Assembly (NCBI RefSeq): GCF_030378165.1
Contig: NZ_CP119766.1
Coordinates: 1,116,001 to 1,180,000 of the forward strand
Length of the DNA stretch: 64,000 bases
DNA from: Flavobacterium panacagri
GTDB lineage: Bacteria; Bacteroidota; Bacteroidia; Flavobacteriales; Flavobacteriaceae
Direction of reading: 5' to 3'
Shown here one piece after another: positions 45,165 to 54,151 of the stretch; position 1 is the first letter of the stretch; every line of letters starts with the position of its first letter. The notes beneath the pieces are model-generated. The model made no database searches and had not been told where the DNA came from. It saw nothing but the letters and a program-made list of their open reading frames with translations. The position numbers and the translations under genes were made by a program.

Positions 45165-45584
45165 TTACTGTTCCACGTGAAACATCTTCATCTTCTCTTC
45201 TTCCTTAGCTCTCATTAATTGAGCATCTTCATCGGTCTTATCTTTATATCCACAGTAATGTAGTATACCATGAGATAACACTCTCTTAAGTTCTTCAGCA
45301 AATGAAACATTGAAGTCTTTTGCATTGTCTGCAACTCGCTCTACAGAAACAAAAATATCTCCATTTAACTCGTTACCAACTGAATAATCAAAACTAATTA
45401 TATCAGTTAAAGTGTCGTGATCTAAATATTCTACATTGATTTTATGAAGATACTCATCATCACAAAATATATAATTGATTTCACCTTCATTCTTGTTTTC
45501 AGAAACAATTACAGCACTAAGCCAGTCACTAAAAACCTGCTCGTCTCCTAAAGTAAAATCTGTTTCGTAATTAAAATTTATCAT
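45165..45584 (-). CDS. ybeY: Endoribonuclease YbeY
   Basis: The 139-residue protein contains ELKRVLSHGILHYCGYKDKT at about 101-120, the YbeY metal motif HGxLHxxGY. The third His of the proteobacterial HGxLHLxGYDH form is replaced by a Lys-Asp-Lys stretch, which I recall as usual in Bacteroidetes. It also has LTDIISFDYS and GDIFVSVERVADNAKDF. YbeY acts in 16S rRNA 3' maturation and ribosome quality control. Its start overlaps the upstream DUF4175 gene by 4 bases (ATGA), and its last residues MFHVEQ are encoded by a parS-like site. Confidence 0.93.
   Translation of the reverse strand: MINFNYETDFTLGDEQVFSDWLSAVIVSENKNEGEINYIFCDDEYLHKINVEYLDHDTLTDIISFDYSVGNELNGDIFVSVERVADNAKDFNVSFAEELKRVLSHGILHYCGYKDKTDEDAQLMRAKEEEKMKMFHVEQ
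45169..45184. other. parS-like site 9, inside the end of ybeY
   Basis: TGTTCCACGTGAAACA on the plus strand. Read on the minus strand it encodes the final residues MFHVEQ of YbeY, so the site is both coding and likely ParB-binding. Confidence 0.82.
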
Positions 45585-48500
45585 TTTGTATTAAAGTATT
45601 CTTGAACTTTTTGATTAAAATTCGAGCGCAAAGGTAGTGATTGTCTGTTTAATATCTCCACACTGTTTAAATATTCCAACAACGAACTTGGTAAAGCATT
45701 GGATCGATTCGTAAATTCAGCCTTATTTGTTTCAGATTGTCTTTGCGTATCTTGACCTTGTTGCTGTACTGCATTGTTTAATTTCCATAATTCTTGCTGA
45801 ATATTTAAGATACGCTGCAAGTTCTCATTCTTAAAACCTTTATTCAAAATCTGCTTCTCAGATTGTTTCATTTGGTCAATAACAGATTTCCCTTGAGAGT
45901 CTAAACCTTTCTTTGCTAACTCTTTTTGTAGTGCTTCACGAAGCTTAACTTGCTCTTTATAAATTTCCATTATTGCTTCTGCATCGCCTTCTCCATCTTC
46001 TCCTTCATTACCGTTCTTCTCTCCTTTTCCATTCTTTCCATCTTTACCCGAAGAACCTTTATCTCCACTTTTGTTACCTTGTCCTTCCTTACCCTGACCA
46101 TCTTTACCTTGACCATTTTGTCCTTGTCCAGACTTTCCATCTTTGCCATCACCAGCTTTATCTCCGGGTTGCTGACCTGGTTTCATTCCTTCTTTCATTT
46201 TATCAGCAAGACCTTTTTGTTTCTGAATAATATCTGGCAATTGCATTCCCTGCCCGTCACCCGGTTTAGGTTTTCCCATGCCTGGTTTAGACATAGACAT
46301 CTGCATATTGTTTAATAAATCACTTAAAAAATCGGCTAACTTATTAGCAGATGAAACTGCATATTGTTGGTGTGAAACTCCTCTTGGAATTTGAACATCG
46401 GTTAAAGTTTCTATAGCCTTGTCCATATTGTATTGCACATTTCCAATTTCTTTGGTTACTTCTTCAGCTACTTTTGGATTACGCAATGAAAGTGCAAACA
46501 AACTATCATCAACATGTCGGAACTGCTGTTTCAAATTCTGCTGAATCTTGATGTTTTTTGTGAATGCAGAAGAACCTAATTTCATTGCTTTGAACTGTTT
46601 CATCACATCTTCTTGTGACAATGAATAAGCCAAAAGATTATCTAGAATCTGACGAAGCATTGCTACATCTTCTTCTAATTGCTCTTGTTCTCCACCTTCC
46701 ATTTCACTCTGCATTTCCTGAGCCATAGACTTCATTTTCTTTGCAGCACTTTTCTGTTTTGGTTTAGCTCCAGAAGTATTCTTTTTACTCAATTCTTCAG
46801 AAGCTTTATTCAAATCATTATCTACTTCTTTCTCTTTTGAAGCATCAGATGGAATGTCTAAAGGCTTCTTTAAAGTCTTGTTTTCCTCTTTCAAGTCTTT
46901 TAAATCTTCTTGAATCTTATCAAAAGATTTATTGATTTCATCCTGCTTCTCTTTAGTGTTTTCTTTTTCTTTATTTGATAACTGTTCCTGTTGTTCTGAC
47001 AGTTTATTTAGTTTCTCTGCAACCTGTTCTGCTTTCTTAGAAACATAAAAACGCTTGGTCAACTCAACCAATTGTTCTAAATTACGAGATTGATTTTTAC
47101 TGATTTGTTTGAACTTTTCCATCTTATCAAACAGTTCCTCACTGTTTAATTTATCATTCAGGTTCTTCAATTCATCTAATAATTTCTGATTCTTTTCTAA
47201 ATCTTTCTGTGCATTATCTAAACGCTTTTGTAAATCATCAGCAGTTTTATCCTTCTTATCATCTTTGAATTTGTCTAAATTCTGATTCATTTTCTCAGAG
47301 AATTGTTTCATCATTTCGTCTTGTTGTTTCTGACGTTTGATAAAATCATTGATCTTCTGCTGATCTTTAAACTCTAAATTATCCTTTTCTTTTCCTGTAT
47401 TCTGAAGTTTATCCATTTCTGAAATCTGCTTCGTTTGGTTCTTCAAAGACTTAGATAAACTATTGATGTTTTGATTTTGTTGTTGTAATTCCTGATCCTG
47501 AATTTCATCTGTCGTAGCTACACGATCTGAAAATGTAGAAGACTTTGTGCTCTTAAATCCGTGTGGCGCATCGTTATCAAAAACTTCAAAATAGTATTCG
47601 TATGAAACACCTTCTTCTACTGGAAGGTTACTTGGAAAATTAAAAACAAACTGATCGAATACTCCAGCCTTCACAGGAATGTTTCCACGCTTAGCAGATT
47701 GTGGTTTGTTACGTTCATAGTATACAATTTGTAATTTCGAAAGCCCGTAATCATCACCCAATCTTCCAAGAATATAGTTCTTATCCAACTTCAAACTATC
47801 AGGTGCAGGACCAACATTGATCGTTGGAAACTGATCTTTAATCACAGACAGCTGATAATCTAGTTTTTCATAGTTTTTCACCTTATCATTAGACGTAAGT
47901 ATTTGATATTCGGTATTTTGACTTATATTTTTAGCTAATTTAAACTCATTTTCTTCCTTATTGAACTTAAATACTTCATTATCTCTTTTCCACACCACTT
48001 CTTGTGTAGATTTGGTATTCATTTTCCAGGTTACAGTCGTTCCTTCTGGTACAATTGCATTTCCAGTTCCCTGAATTGTTTCTGATTTTTTCTTTAGATA
48101 AGAAGGGAAATTCAAAACCATTTCGAAGTTAGCAATTGATGGAACAGTGATTACTTTTAATTCATATTCTTCTGAAACAACTGAATTTCCTTCAAAAGAA
48201 AATTGAATATTTTCGGAAGGTTTTTCAATTTTAAATTCAAACTTTCCGGCTTGAGGAGATTCCATAAAATAGCTTTCATTACCAATATGAATCATCACAT
48301 TTTCAGGAACAACGTTTCCAACAGATTCCATTTTGATCACAAAATCTTTGTTCTGTTCTGCCTGCAAATTCGAATTTAAAACCACAAACTTGAAAGGAGC
48401 TGGTGGTAAAAATGCAGCATTGAAATGCACTACTCTATTCAAACTCTGAGAAATAATATTACTATTTCCAGAAATATAAAACACAGCAAAAAGTAAAATT

Positions 48501-48982
48501 GGAACTAAAGCTAATGGCAGATATTTTTTGTTAGCTTTAAAATTGATGGCATTTCCAAAAGGAATTGGCTGCAAAGAATTTGCTTTTTGTTCTATCGAAG
48601 CCAAAACCAATTCTGAACTTTCATTATTATTTTCAGAAGACAATTGCAAAAAGTTAGTCAACTTATCGCTTACTTCTGTGAAATGACTTCCAATAATTTT
48701 TGAAGCCTGAGTATAATCAATTCCTTTTTGAAGTTTGAATAACTTAAATAATGGGAAAAGAATTAAACGGACTAAAAGGAAAACTTCAACTCCAATAAAT
48801 AACCAAAACAGAAAAGTTCTTCCTAAAGGTTTTAGCCAAAGAAAGTACTCTACAAAAAGCGTAAATAGAAAATATAATAAACCAAAACCGGTAAAAAGTA
48901 ATACGCCTTTTATCAATTCGTTGGTATAATATTTCTTAATGAAAGCCTCTAACTTTTGATATATTGCAGATGATGTTTTCAA
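45581..48982 (-). CDS. Large DUF4175-family membrane protein
   Basis: The 1133-residue protein has two N-terminal membrane segments (LIKGVLLFTGFGLLYFLFTL and FLFWLFIGVEVFLLVRLILF), a third near 155-170 (YLPLALVPILLFAVFYISG), a beta-rich part to about 500, then long Gln/Lys/Glu coiled coils (LEKNQKLLDELKNLNDKL) and a low-complexity Gly/Lys/Asp/Gln tail (GKDGKSGQGQNGQGKDGQGK). The order fits DUF4175, found in Bacteroidetes and alphaproteobacteria, with unknown function and probably envelope-located. Translation is coupled to ybeY through an ATGA overlap. Confidence 0.82.
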   Translation of the reverse strand: MKTSSAIYQKLEAFIKKYYTNELIKGVLLFTGFGLLYFLFTLFVEYFLWLKPLGRTFLFWLFIGVEVFLLVRLILFPLFKLFKLQKGIDYTQASKIIGSHFTEVSDKLTNFLQLSSENNNESSELVLASIEQKANSLQPIPFGNAINFKANKKYLPLALVPILLFAVFYISGNSNIISQSLNRVVHFNAAFLPPAPFKFVVLNSNLQAEQNKDFVIKMESVGNVVPENVMIHIGNESYFMESPQAGKFEFKIEKPSENIQFSFEGNSVVSEEYELKVITVPSIANFEMVLNFPSYLKKKSETIQGTGNAIVPEGTTVTWKMNTKSTQEVVWKRDNEVFKFNKEENEFKLAKNISQNTEYQILTSNDKVKNYEKLDYQLSVIKDQFPTINVGPAPDSLKLDKNYILGRLGDDYGLSKLQIVYYERNKPQSAKRGNIPVKAGVFDQFVFNFPSNLPVEEGVSYEYYFEVFDNDAPHGFKSTKSSTFSDRVATTDEIQDQELQQQNQNINSLSKSLKNQTKQISEMDKLQNTGKEKDNLEFKDQQKINDFIKRQKQQDEMMKQFSEKMNQNLDKFKDDKKDKTADDLQKRLDNAQKDLEKNQKLLDELKNLNDKLNSEELFDKMEKFKQISKNQSRNLEQLVELTKRFYVSKKAEQVAEKLNKLSEQQEQLSNKEKENTKEKQDEINKSFDKIQEDLKDLKEENKTLKKPLDIPSDASKEKEVDNDLNKASEELSKKNTSGAKPKQKSAAKKMKSMAQEMQSEMEGGEQEQLEEDVAMLRQILDNLLAYSLSQEDVMKQFKAMKLGSSAFTKNIKIQQNLKQQFRHVDDSLFALSLRNPKVAEEVTKEIGNVQYNMDKAIETLTDVQIPRGVSHQQYAVSSANKLADFLSDLLNNMQMSMSKPGMGKPKPGDGQGMQLPDIIQKQKGLADKMKEGMKPGQQPGDKAGDGKDGKSGQGQNGQGKDGQGKEGQGNKSGDKGSSGKDGKNGKGEKNGNEGEDGEGDAEAIMEIYKEQVKLREALQKELAKKGLDSQGKSVIDQMKQSEKQILNKGFKNENLQRILNIQQELWKLNNAVQQQGQDTQRQSETNKAEFTNRSNALPSSLLEYLNSVEILNRQSLPLRSNFNQKVQEYFNTK

Positions 48983-49039
48983 AATAAATCTGTTTTAATT
49001 ATAACCTATAAAAGTAGTAATTATAATAATACCTTTTTA

Positions 49040-49110
49040 AGATTCTAAGTTACTAAGACGCTAAGGTTCTAAGATTGAAAATCTAAAATCAACATTCTGA
49101 AATCTAAAAT
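49040..49110. repeat. Short degenerate repeats before gltX
   Basis: CTAAG recurs four times in about 30 bases (49044-49075), followed by repeated TCTAAAATCA-like words. It looks like decayed slippage DNA and overlaps the presumed gltX upstream region. Confidence 0.4.
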
Positions 49111-49119
49111 CATAAAACG

Positions 49120-49127
49120 TATCTTTG
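49120..49127 (+). promoter_or_regulatory. gltX -7 promoter element
   Basis: TATCTTTG, exact TAnnTTTG, 18 bases before the ATG at 49146. No clear -33. Confidence 0.5.
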
Positions 49128-49145
49128 CATCAAAATTTTAAACAA

Positions 49146-50651
49146 ATGTCAAAGCAAGTTCGTGTGCGTTTTGCACCAAGTCCAACTGGACCATTACATA
49201 TTGGCGGAGTTCGTACTGCCCTATTTAATTATTTATTTGCAAAAAAACATAACGGTGTTTTTTATCTAAGAATTGAAGATACAGATCAGACTCGTTTTGT
49301 TCCAGGTGCAGAGGCTTACATTATGGAAGCTTTAGAATGGTTAGGAATTGCTCCTGAAGAAACAGTTGGAAAAAATGAAAAATTTGGTCCGTACAGACAA
49401 AGCGAACGCAAAGATTTATACCAGCAATATGCAGATCAACTGATCAATTCTGGTTGGGCATATTATGCTTTTGATACTCCCGAATCTTTGGATACTTTGA
49501 GAAAAGAACATGAAGCAGAAGGAAAAACATTTATTTACAATCACCACAATCGTGAAAAATTAGATACTTCTTTAGTAATTTCTGCTGATGAAGTTGCTAA
49601 AAGAATTGCAAATGGAGAAAATTATGTAATCCGTTTTAAAACTCCAGTTGATGAAACTTTACATTTAAAAGATATCATTCGTGGCGATGTGAAGTTTGAA
49701 ACTAATCTTTTGGATGATAAAATTCTTTTCAAAAGTGACGGAATGCCAACGTATCATTTAGCTAATATTGTGGATGATCATTTGATGGAAACATCACATG
49801 TAATTCGTGGAGAAGAATGGTTGCCATCTATGCCTCTTCACGTTTTATTATACAAAGCATTTGGTTGGGAAGCTCCAGAATTTGCACACTTACCTTTGAT
49901 TTTGAAACCAGTTGGAAATGGTAAATTATCAAAAAGAGATGGAGACAAAATGGGATTCCCAGTATTTCCTTTAGAATGGAAAACTAAAGAAGGTGTTTCA
50001 TCTGGTTATAGAGAGAATGGATTTTTCCCAGAAGCAGTTGTAAACTTCCTTGCTTTACTAGGATGGAATGATGGAACTGAAAAAGAATTATTTTCTTTAG
50101 AAGAATTAGCAGAAGCTTTTGACTTGAATAGAGTTCACAAAGCTGGAGCTAAATTTGATCCAGAGAAAAACAAATGGTTCAACCACCAATATTTAGTAAA
50201 ACAAAATGATGCTGATTTAGCCAAAACCTTCTCTCCTATTTTAGAAGAAAAAGGCTTCTCTACTCCTATCGAAGTAACAACTCGCATTGTATCACTTATC
50301 AAAGAAAGAGCTAATTTCGTATCTGAATTTTGGGAACTTACTGATTTCTTTTTCCAAGCTCCAACAGCTTACGATGAAAAAGCAAGTAAAAATTGGAAAG
50401 AAGAAACTCCAGCATTAATGAAGGAATTGATTTCTGTTTTAGAAAATATTGAAGATTTTACTTCTGCAAATATTGAGACATTTGTAAAGGATTGGTTAAC
50501 TAAAAACGAAATCGGAATGGGTAAAGTAATGCAACCTTTCCGTTTAAGTTTGGTTGGAGCTTTAAAAGGGCCTCACCTATTTGACATTGTTGAAATCATT
50601 GGAAAAGAAGAAACTATCTCTAGAATCCACAAAGCAATTGAAACATTGTAA
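49146..50651 (+). CDS. gltX: Glutamyl-tRNA synthetase
   Basis: From ATG 49146 the protein has 501 residues. It starts MSKQVRVRFAPSPTGPLHIG, with the class I HIGH motif (PLHIG) at about 16-20. LKPVGNGKLSKRDGDKMGFP at about 251-270 carries the KLSKR (KMSKS) loop. The anticodon-binding helical domain follows (EELAEAFDLNRVHKAGAKFD). It charges tRNA-Glu. I chose 49146 rather than 49125 because the usual family start is MSKxVRVRFAPSPTG and a promoter element lies at 49120-49127. Confidence 0.96.
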   Translation: MSKQVRVRFAPSPTGPLHIGGVRTALFNYLFAKKHNGVFYLRIEDTDQTRFVPGAEAYIMEALEWLGIAPEETVGKNEKFGPYRQSERKDLYQQYADQLINSGWAYYAFDTPESLDTLRKEHEAEGKTFIYNHHNREKLDTSLVISADEVAKRIANGENYVIRFKTPVDETLHLKDIIRGDVKFETNLLDDKILFKSDGMPTYHLANIVDDHLMETSHVIRGEEWLPSMPLHVLLYKAFGWEAPEFAHLPLILKPVGNGKLSKRDGDKMGFPVFPLEWKTKEGVSSGYRENGFFPEAVVNFLALLGWNDGTEKELFSLEELAEAFDLNRVHKAGAKFDPEKNKWFNHQYLVKQNDADLAKTFSPILEEKGFSTPIEVTTRIVSLIKERANFVSEFWELTDFFFQAPTAYDEKASKNWKEETPALMKELISVLENIEDFTSANIETFVKDWLTKNEIGMGKVMQPFRLSLVGALKGPHLFDIVEIIGKEETISRIHKAIETL

Positions 50652-50673
50652 TTAAAATTTCACTTAAAAATAG

Positions 50674-50717
50674 AAACGCTAAGTAACATCTCTAAAATGT
50701 TCTTAGCGTTTTTTTAA
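50674..50717 (+). terminator. gltX terminator
   Basis: AAACGCTAAG pairs with CTTAGCGTTT, with an inner AACAT/ATGTT stem and a single bulge, followed by TTTTTT. Confidence 0.85.
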
Positions 50718-50785
50718 TATTTAATAATTTTATTTTAGAAGAATTTTCGTAATTTACCAAAATCATAAATATAAATTAAATAACC

Positions 50786-51766
50786 ATGGGTACAGCATTT
50801 ATTATCTTATTAGTATTCGCATTCTTCATTTTAATGTCTTCATTTTTTACAGTGAAGCAGCAAACTTCTATCGTGATCGAAAGATTTGGAAAATTTCTTA
50901 GTGTTAGAAATTCAGGATTACAATTAAAAATTCCTATTGTTGATAGAATTGCAGGACGTGTAAATCTTAAAATTCAACAGCTAGATGTTATCATCGAAAC
51001 CAAAACAAGAGACAACGTTTTTATCAAAATGAAAGTTTCAGTACAGTTCAAAGTAATTCAGGAAAAAGTATACGAAGCTTTTTATAAATTAGAATATCCA
51101 CACGATCAAATTACTTCTTATGTTTTTGATGTCGTTCGCGCTGAAGTACCGAAACTAAAATTGGATGATGTTTTTGAAAGAAAAGACGATATTGCAGTTG
51201 CAGTAAAACGTGAATTGAACGAAGCAATGTCAACTTACGGATATGATATCATCAATACTTTGGTTACTGATATTGATCCGGACATCCAGGTAAAAAATGC
51301 CATGAACAGAATCAACGCTGCTGACAGAGAAAAAACAGCAGCAGAATTTGAAGCAGAAAGTTCAAGAATTAGAATCGTTGCAAAAGCAAAAGCTGAAGCA
51401 GAAAGTAAACGTTTACAAGGACAAGGTATTGCAGATCAACGTCGTGAAATTGCAAGAGGTTTGGTTGAAAGTGTTGAAGTTTTGAACAATGTTGGAATTA
51501 ATTCTCAAGAAGCTTCTGCCTTAATTGTCGTTACGCAGCATTATGACACTTTACAATCTATTGGATCTGATTCAAACTCAAACTTAATTCTTCTTCCAAA
51601 TTCTCCACAAGCTGGAAGTGATATGTTAAACAATATGGTGGCATCATTCTCAGCTTCAAATCAAGTTGGAGAAATGATGAAGAAAAACAATAAAAAAGTG
51701 GAAAAACCAAAACAAGCACCAAGACAATCTGGTTATGAAGATGACATTCAACCAGATGTTCAATAA
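50786..51766 (+). CDS. SPFH/band 7 domain membrane protein (paraslipin type)
   Basis: The 326-residue protein has one N-terminal membrane segment (AFIILLVFAFFILMSSFF), then the SPFH domain: TSIVIERFGKFLSVRNSGLQ, DNVFIKMKVSVQFKVIQEKV, YDIINTLVTDIDPDIQVKNA. A coiled coil (AEFEAESSRIRIVAKAKAEA) and SDSNSNLILLPN-type ending are typical of the QmcA/paraslipin group. Such proteins form large membrane rings and affect membrane protein quality control. The tail is Lys-rich. A terminator hairpin overlaps the convergent gene. Confidence 0.92.
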   Translation: MGTAFIILLVFAFFILMSSFFTVKQQTSIVIERFGKFLSVRNSGLQLKIPIVDRIAGRVNLKIQQLDVIIETKTRDNVFIKMKVSVQFKVIQEKVYEAFYKLEYPHDQITSYVFDVVRAEVPKLKLDDVFERKDDIAVAVKRELNEAMSTYGYDIINTLVTDIDPDIQVKNAMNRINAADREKTAAEFEAESSRIRIVAKAKAEAESKRLQGQGIADQRREIARGLVESVEVLNNVGINSQEASALIVVTQHYDTLQSIGSDSNSNLILLPNSPQAGSDMLNNMVASFSASNQVGEMMKKNNKKVEKPKQAPRQSGYEDDIQPDVQ

Positions 51767-51777
51767 TAATTACAAAT

Positions 51778-51806
51778 AAAAAAGAGGCTTAACTGCCTCT
51801 TTTTTT
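51778..51806. terminator. Terminator shared by the SPFH and DUF6327 genes
   Basis: AAAAAAGAGGC pairs with GCCTCTTTTTT over TTAACT. The hairpin includes the stop codon and last codons of the convergent DUF6327 gene, so coding and termination overlap. Confidence 0.8.
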
Positions 51807-52043
51807 ATTCATAAACCAATTGATTACAAATGGAATAATTGATTGTAAAATTTGTGGATATGATTTTTTAAAATAATCTGTGTACGAAGAAACAAATCCG
51901 TTTACTATATTTTGTGGTGTAATGCTTTCTTTAGTTCTCTGAAAACTCAAAACTAATTTCTGATAATTGATCTCTTTTTCTAATTTCAAGATTTCTAAAT
52001 CTCTGTCGATTTCAGCATAAGAAGAGTATTTTTTCTTTTCCAT
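51789..52043 (-). CDS. DUF6327-like small protein
   Basis: The 84-residue protein begins MEKKKYSSYAEIDRDLEILK, and has a C-terminal amphipathic or membrane part (ILQSIIPFVINWFMNKKRGS). It resembles DUF6327, which in Bacteroidetes follows a YtxH gene and a holin-like gene, as it does here. The function is unknown. A role in envelope stress is a guess from context. It lies 5 bases after the holin-like gene. Confidence 0.75.
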   Translation of the reverse strand: MEKKKYSSYAEIDRDLEILKLEKEINYQKLVLSFQRTKESITPQNIVNGFVSSYTDYFKKSYPQILQSIIPFVINWFMNKKRGS

Positions 52044-52048
52044 AAGTC

Positions 52049-52399
52049 TTAGTCATTAAAAAATATTTCTGAAAATTTCTCCAATATTGGCCCTTCCACC
52101 ATTTTGTCTTTTATGAAGAAAAGTAAAATAGTAAATAAAAGATAGATCCCTCCTACTGTTAAAAATCCTAAAGCATTACTTTCGAATAAAGATCCAAAAG
52201 CGTACGCTGCTGCAAAAGATCCAAAAATTAAAACCATCGTGAAACACAACAAGATCAAAGTAAATTTGAAAATCAAGGTTGTAGATTTCATTGCCACTTT
52301 AAATCCCCAAAGTTTATAGTAAGCCAAATGACTGTCAATATAAATCTTAGTTTGATCCTGAATTTTCTCACTGTTTTCTTTTAACTCTTCAAAAGCCAT
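52049..52399 (-). CDS. Phage-holin-like membrane protein
   Basis: From ATG 52399 the protein has 116 residues starting MAFEELKENSEKIQDQTKIY, with two membrane segments (LIFKFTLILLCFTMVLIFGS and LGFLTVGGIYLLFTILLFFI). It fits the holin-X-like family of small Bacteroidetes membrane proteins, not necessarily lytic. The longer frame from 52429 adds unrelated residues. It sits between YtxH and DUF6327 genes in a typical stress-associated trio. Confidence 0.75.
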   Translation of the reverse strand: MAFEELKENSEKIQDQTKIYIDSHLAYYKLWGFKVAMKSTTLIFKFTLILLCFTMVLIFGSFAAAYAFGSLFESNALGFLTVGGIYLLFTILLFFIKDKMVEGPILEKFSEIFFND

Positions 52400-52420
52400 A
52401 ATTATAAATTTAAAATAAAA

Positions 52421-52467
52421 AAAAAGCACAAAACTTTCCTATAAAAATAAGCAAGTTATGTGCTTTT
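52421..52467 (-). terminator. Hairpin between the YtxH and holin-like genes
   Basis: AAAAGCAC pairs with GTGCTTTT with a partial inner stem, U-rich on the minus strand. It could partly end the YtxH transcript. Confidence 0.45.
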
Positions 52468-52476
52468 AAAAAATTA

Positions 52477-52803
52477 TTATTTCTGAAGTTTAGCGTTCTG
52501 TGCTTTCAATTCAGCCAATTTAGTTTCTAAAAAAGTAATTACTTCTTCTGTTTTATGGCTTACATTAGAAAGTAAATCATTCAAAGTTCCATCAAAATTT
52601 TGAGTAGCACTTGTAAATTTTTCACGAAGAACTTCCGAGCTGGCATCAAAAGAATCTTTGATATTATGTTTGGCATCATCGATACCTTCTTTAATTTTTG
52701 CTCGAGTTTTGGATCCTTTATCCGGAGCAAACAAAATTCCGATTGCTGCTCCTGCCGCTGCAGCCGCTAAAATTGCAGCCGCTGTATTTAAATTCTTAGA
52801 CAT
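52477..52803 (-). CDS. YtxH-domain protein
   Basis: The 108-residue protein has an N-terminal Ala/Gly membrane segment (AAAILAAAAAGAAIGILFAP), then the YtxH signature DKGSKTRAKIKEGIDDAKHN and a coiled coil ending LETKLAELKAQNAKLQK. Relatives are general-stress proteins anchored at the inner membrane. It leads the leftward YtxH, holin-like, DUF6327 group. Confidence 0.85.
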   Translation of the reverse strand: MSKNLNTAAAILAAAAAGAAIGILFAPDKGSKTRAKIKEGIDDAKHNIKDSFDASSEVLREKFTSATQNFDGTLNDLLSNVSHKTEEVITFLETKLAELKAQNAKLQK

Positions 52804-52896
52804 GATGTTACAATTTTTAAATTATTATTAAAGATACTCATTTTTAAAATGATAAAACTTTGATTAATTGTTATTTACTATAAATTAACAATCTTA

Positions 52897-53376
52897 TTAA
52901 TACACATAAGTTGTAGCTTCATATTTACCATCACCTTTGTCTACAATACTAACAAAAGGAGATCCGTTTGAAGCCGACTTCGTTTTGATTCTCATAGCAG
53001 TCTGTTTTTGATTTGCAATTGGCGGTTCTCCTTTTGTCCTTGTCGAGACACCTGTAAAACTTGCTGCTTGTTTCAGTCCAATTGTTTTTTCCTGAGGCAA
53101 AACAGTTACCATTTTGAAATCGTCTTTTGAATCTACTACTATTTTATCAGAAACTTTTTGAGTTGTTTTTGTTTGTTTGTTCGTAATAGATGAAACAGCA
53201 TGTTTGCTAATTTTTACTTCTTCAGAACTTCCGTTCAATGAATAGTAAATTAAACCATTTTCGTTTTTTATGAAATTAACATCAAGTTGTTCACCATTGT
53301 GTTTTGTAATTTGATGTGTTTGTGAAATTGCAACATTTGCAAATAACATCGCTAGCGTAAAATATAAAATTTTCAT
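52897..53376 (-). CDS. Exported hypothetical protein
   Basis: The 159-residue protein has a signal peptide (ILYFTLAMLFANVAISQ). The middle, ITKHNGEQLDVNFIKNENG, then YYSLNGSSEEVKISKHAVSS, resembles a short beta domain seen in Bacteroidetes stress or outer-membrane proteins. The C-terminal part is Lys/Thr rich and ends GDGKYEATTYVY. I recognise no named family. It borders the very AT-rich gap. Confidence 0.7.
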   Translation of the reverse strand: MKILYFTLAMLFANVAISQTHQITKHNGEQLDVNFIKNENGLIYYSLNGSSEEVKISKHAVSSITNKQTKTTQKVSDKIVVDSKDDFKMVTVLPQEKTIGLKQAASFTGVSTRTKGEPPIANQKQTAMRIKTKSASNGSPFVSIVDKGDGKYEATTYVY

Positions 53377-54151
53377 GATTATTAGATTTAAATTAAAAAT
53401 GATCAGATTTGAAATTTTAAACTAAAGCTTCACACAAATTCAATGTTATGGAATTTTGTACATTATGAAATAATTTGAAAAATACCTTTTACGCGAAATA
53501 TTATCAAAATTACATCACAATAAAAATGAGAACATAAAATTGTCTTTTCGGGAAATCAATTTTGAAAATTCACTGCTATAAAAATTACGAGTTTTTAAAA
53601 ACAGTAAAATCCAGTTTAGTTTCCGTCACGGCAAATTTTAATTTTTCTTAAATCATCTCTGATTTCTGGTATTGAGTTAAAAATAGCAACTTTATAAACA
53701 ATTGTGTGTTAACAAGCCGTTAAACTGACTAAAATAACAGCCAAAAGTTAAATAAAAGCTTCAAATAAACAATTATTTAAAAAATGAGTAATCTATCAAC
53801 TACCTTTTAAAAACGCCTTAAAATCGATTTATGAAGGTTAAAATTAATATATTAAAACTATTATTTTATAAATTACTATCAATTTTACAAATAATAAATA
53901 AAAACTAAAATTTTAAAAAATCAATAATAATAATTTATAAACATAAAATTAAAATCAAGACCTTAAAAAAATAACAAAAAACTATAGATATAAATTTTAT
54001 AGTAATTTTTATAAATAATAATTACAAACTAAATTTAAATCTATAACAATAATAAAAACTTATAATTGTAAAAATTGAAGTCAAAAAAATAAAAAATAAG
54101 AAAAAACTTTAATTTAAGTTTTTTTAGAAGAAAATTGGAAACAAAAAAGCT

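Larger units (their letters stand above)
44063..45184. other. Cluster of nine parS-like sites with tandem arrays (candidate centromere)
   Basis: Within 1.1 kb between mnmG and ybeY there are nine 16-base palindromes with CACGTG flanked by GTTT or GTTC on the left and AAAC or GAAC on the right. The canonical ParB-binding parS of Bacillus and others is TGTTTCACGTGAAACA, found exactly at 44201-44216. Five blocks of tandem repeats fill the spaces between the first four sites, while the last five or six sites are packed about 45 bases apart. No gene fits here. ParA and ParB genes are not in the window. The likely role is chromosome segregation and loading of ParB and condensin. Confidence 0.85.

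Noticed and set aside
45224..45284. YbeY inactivated by loss of the third metal-binding His
   Set aside because: The HGILHYCGYKDK form is, as far as I recall, normal in Bacteroidetes, so I do not treat it as a defect.
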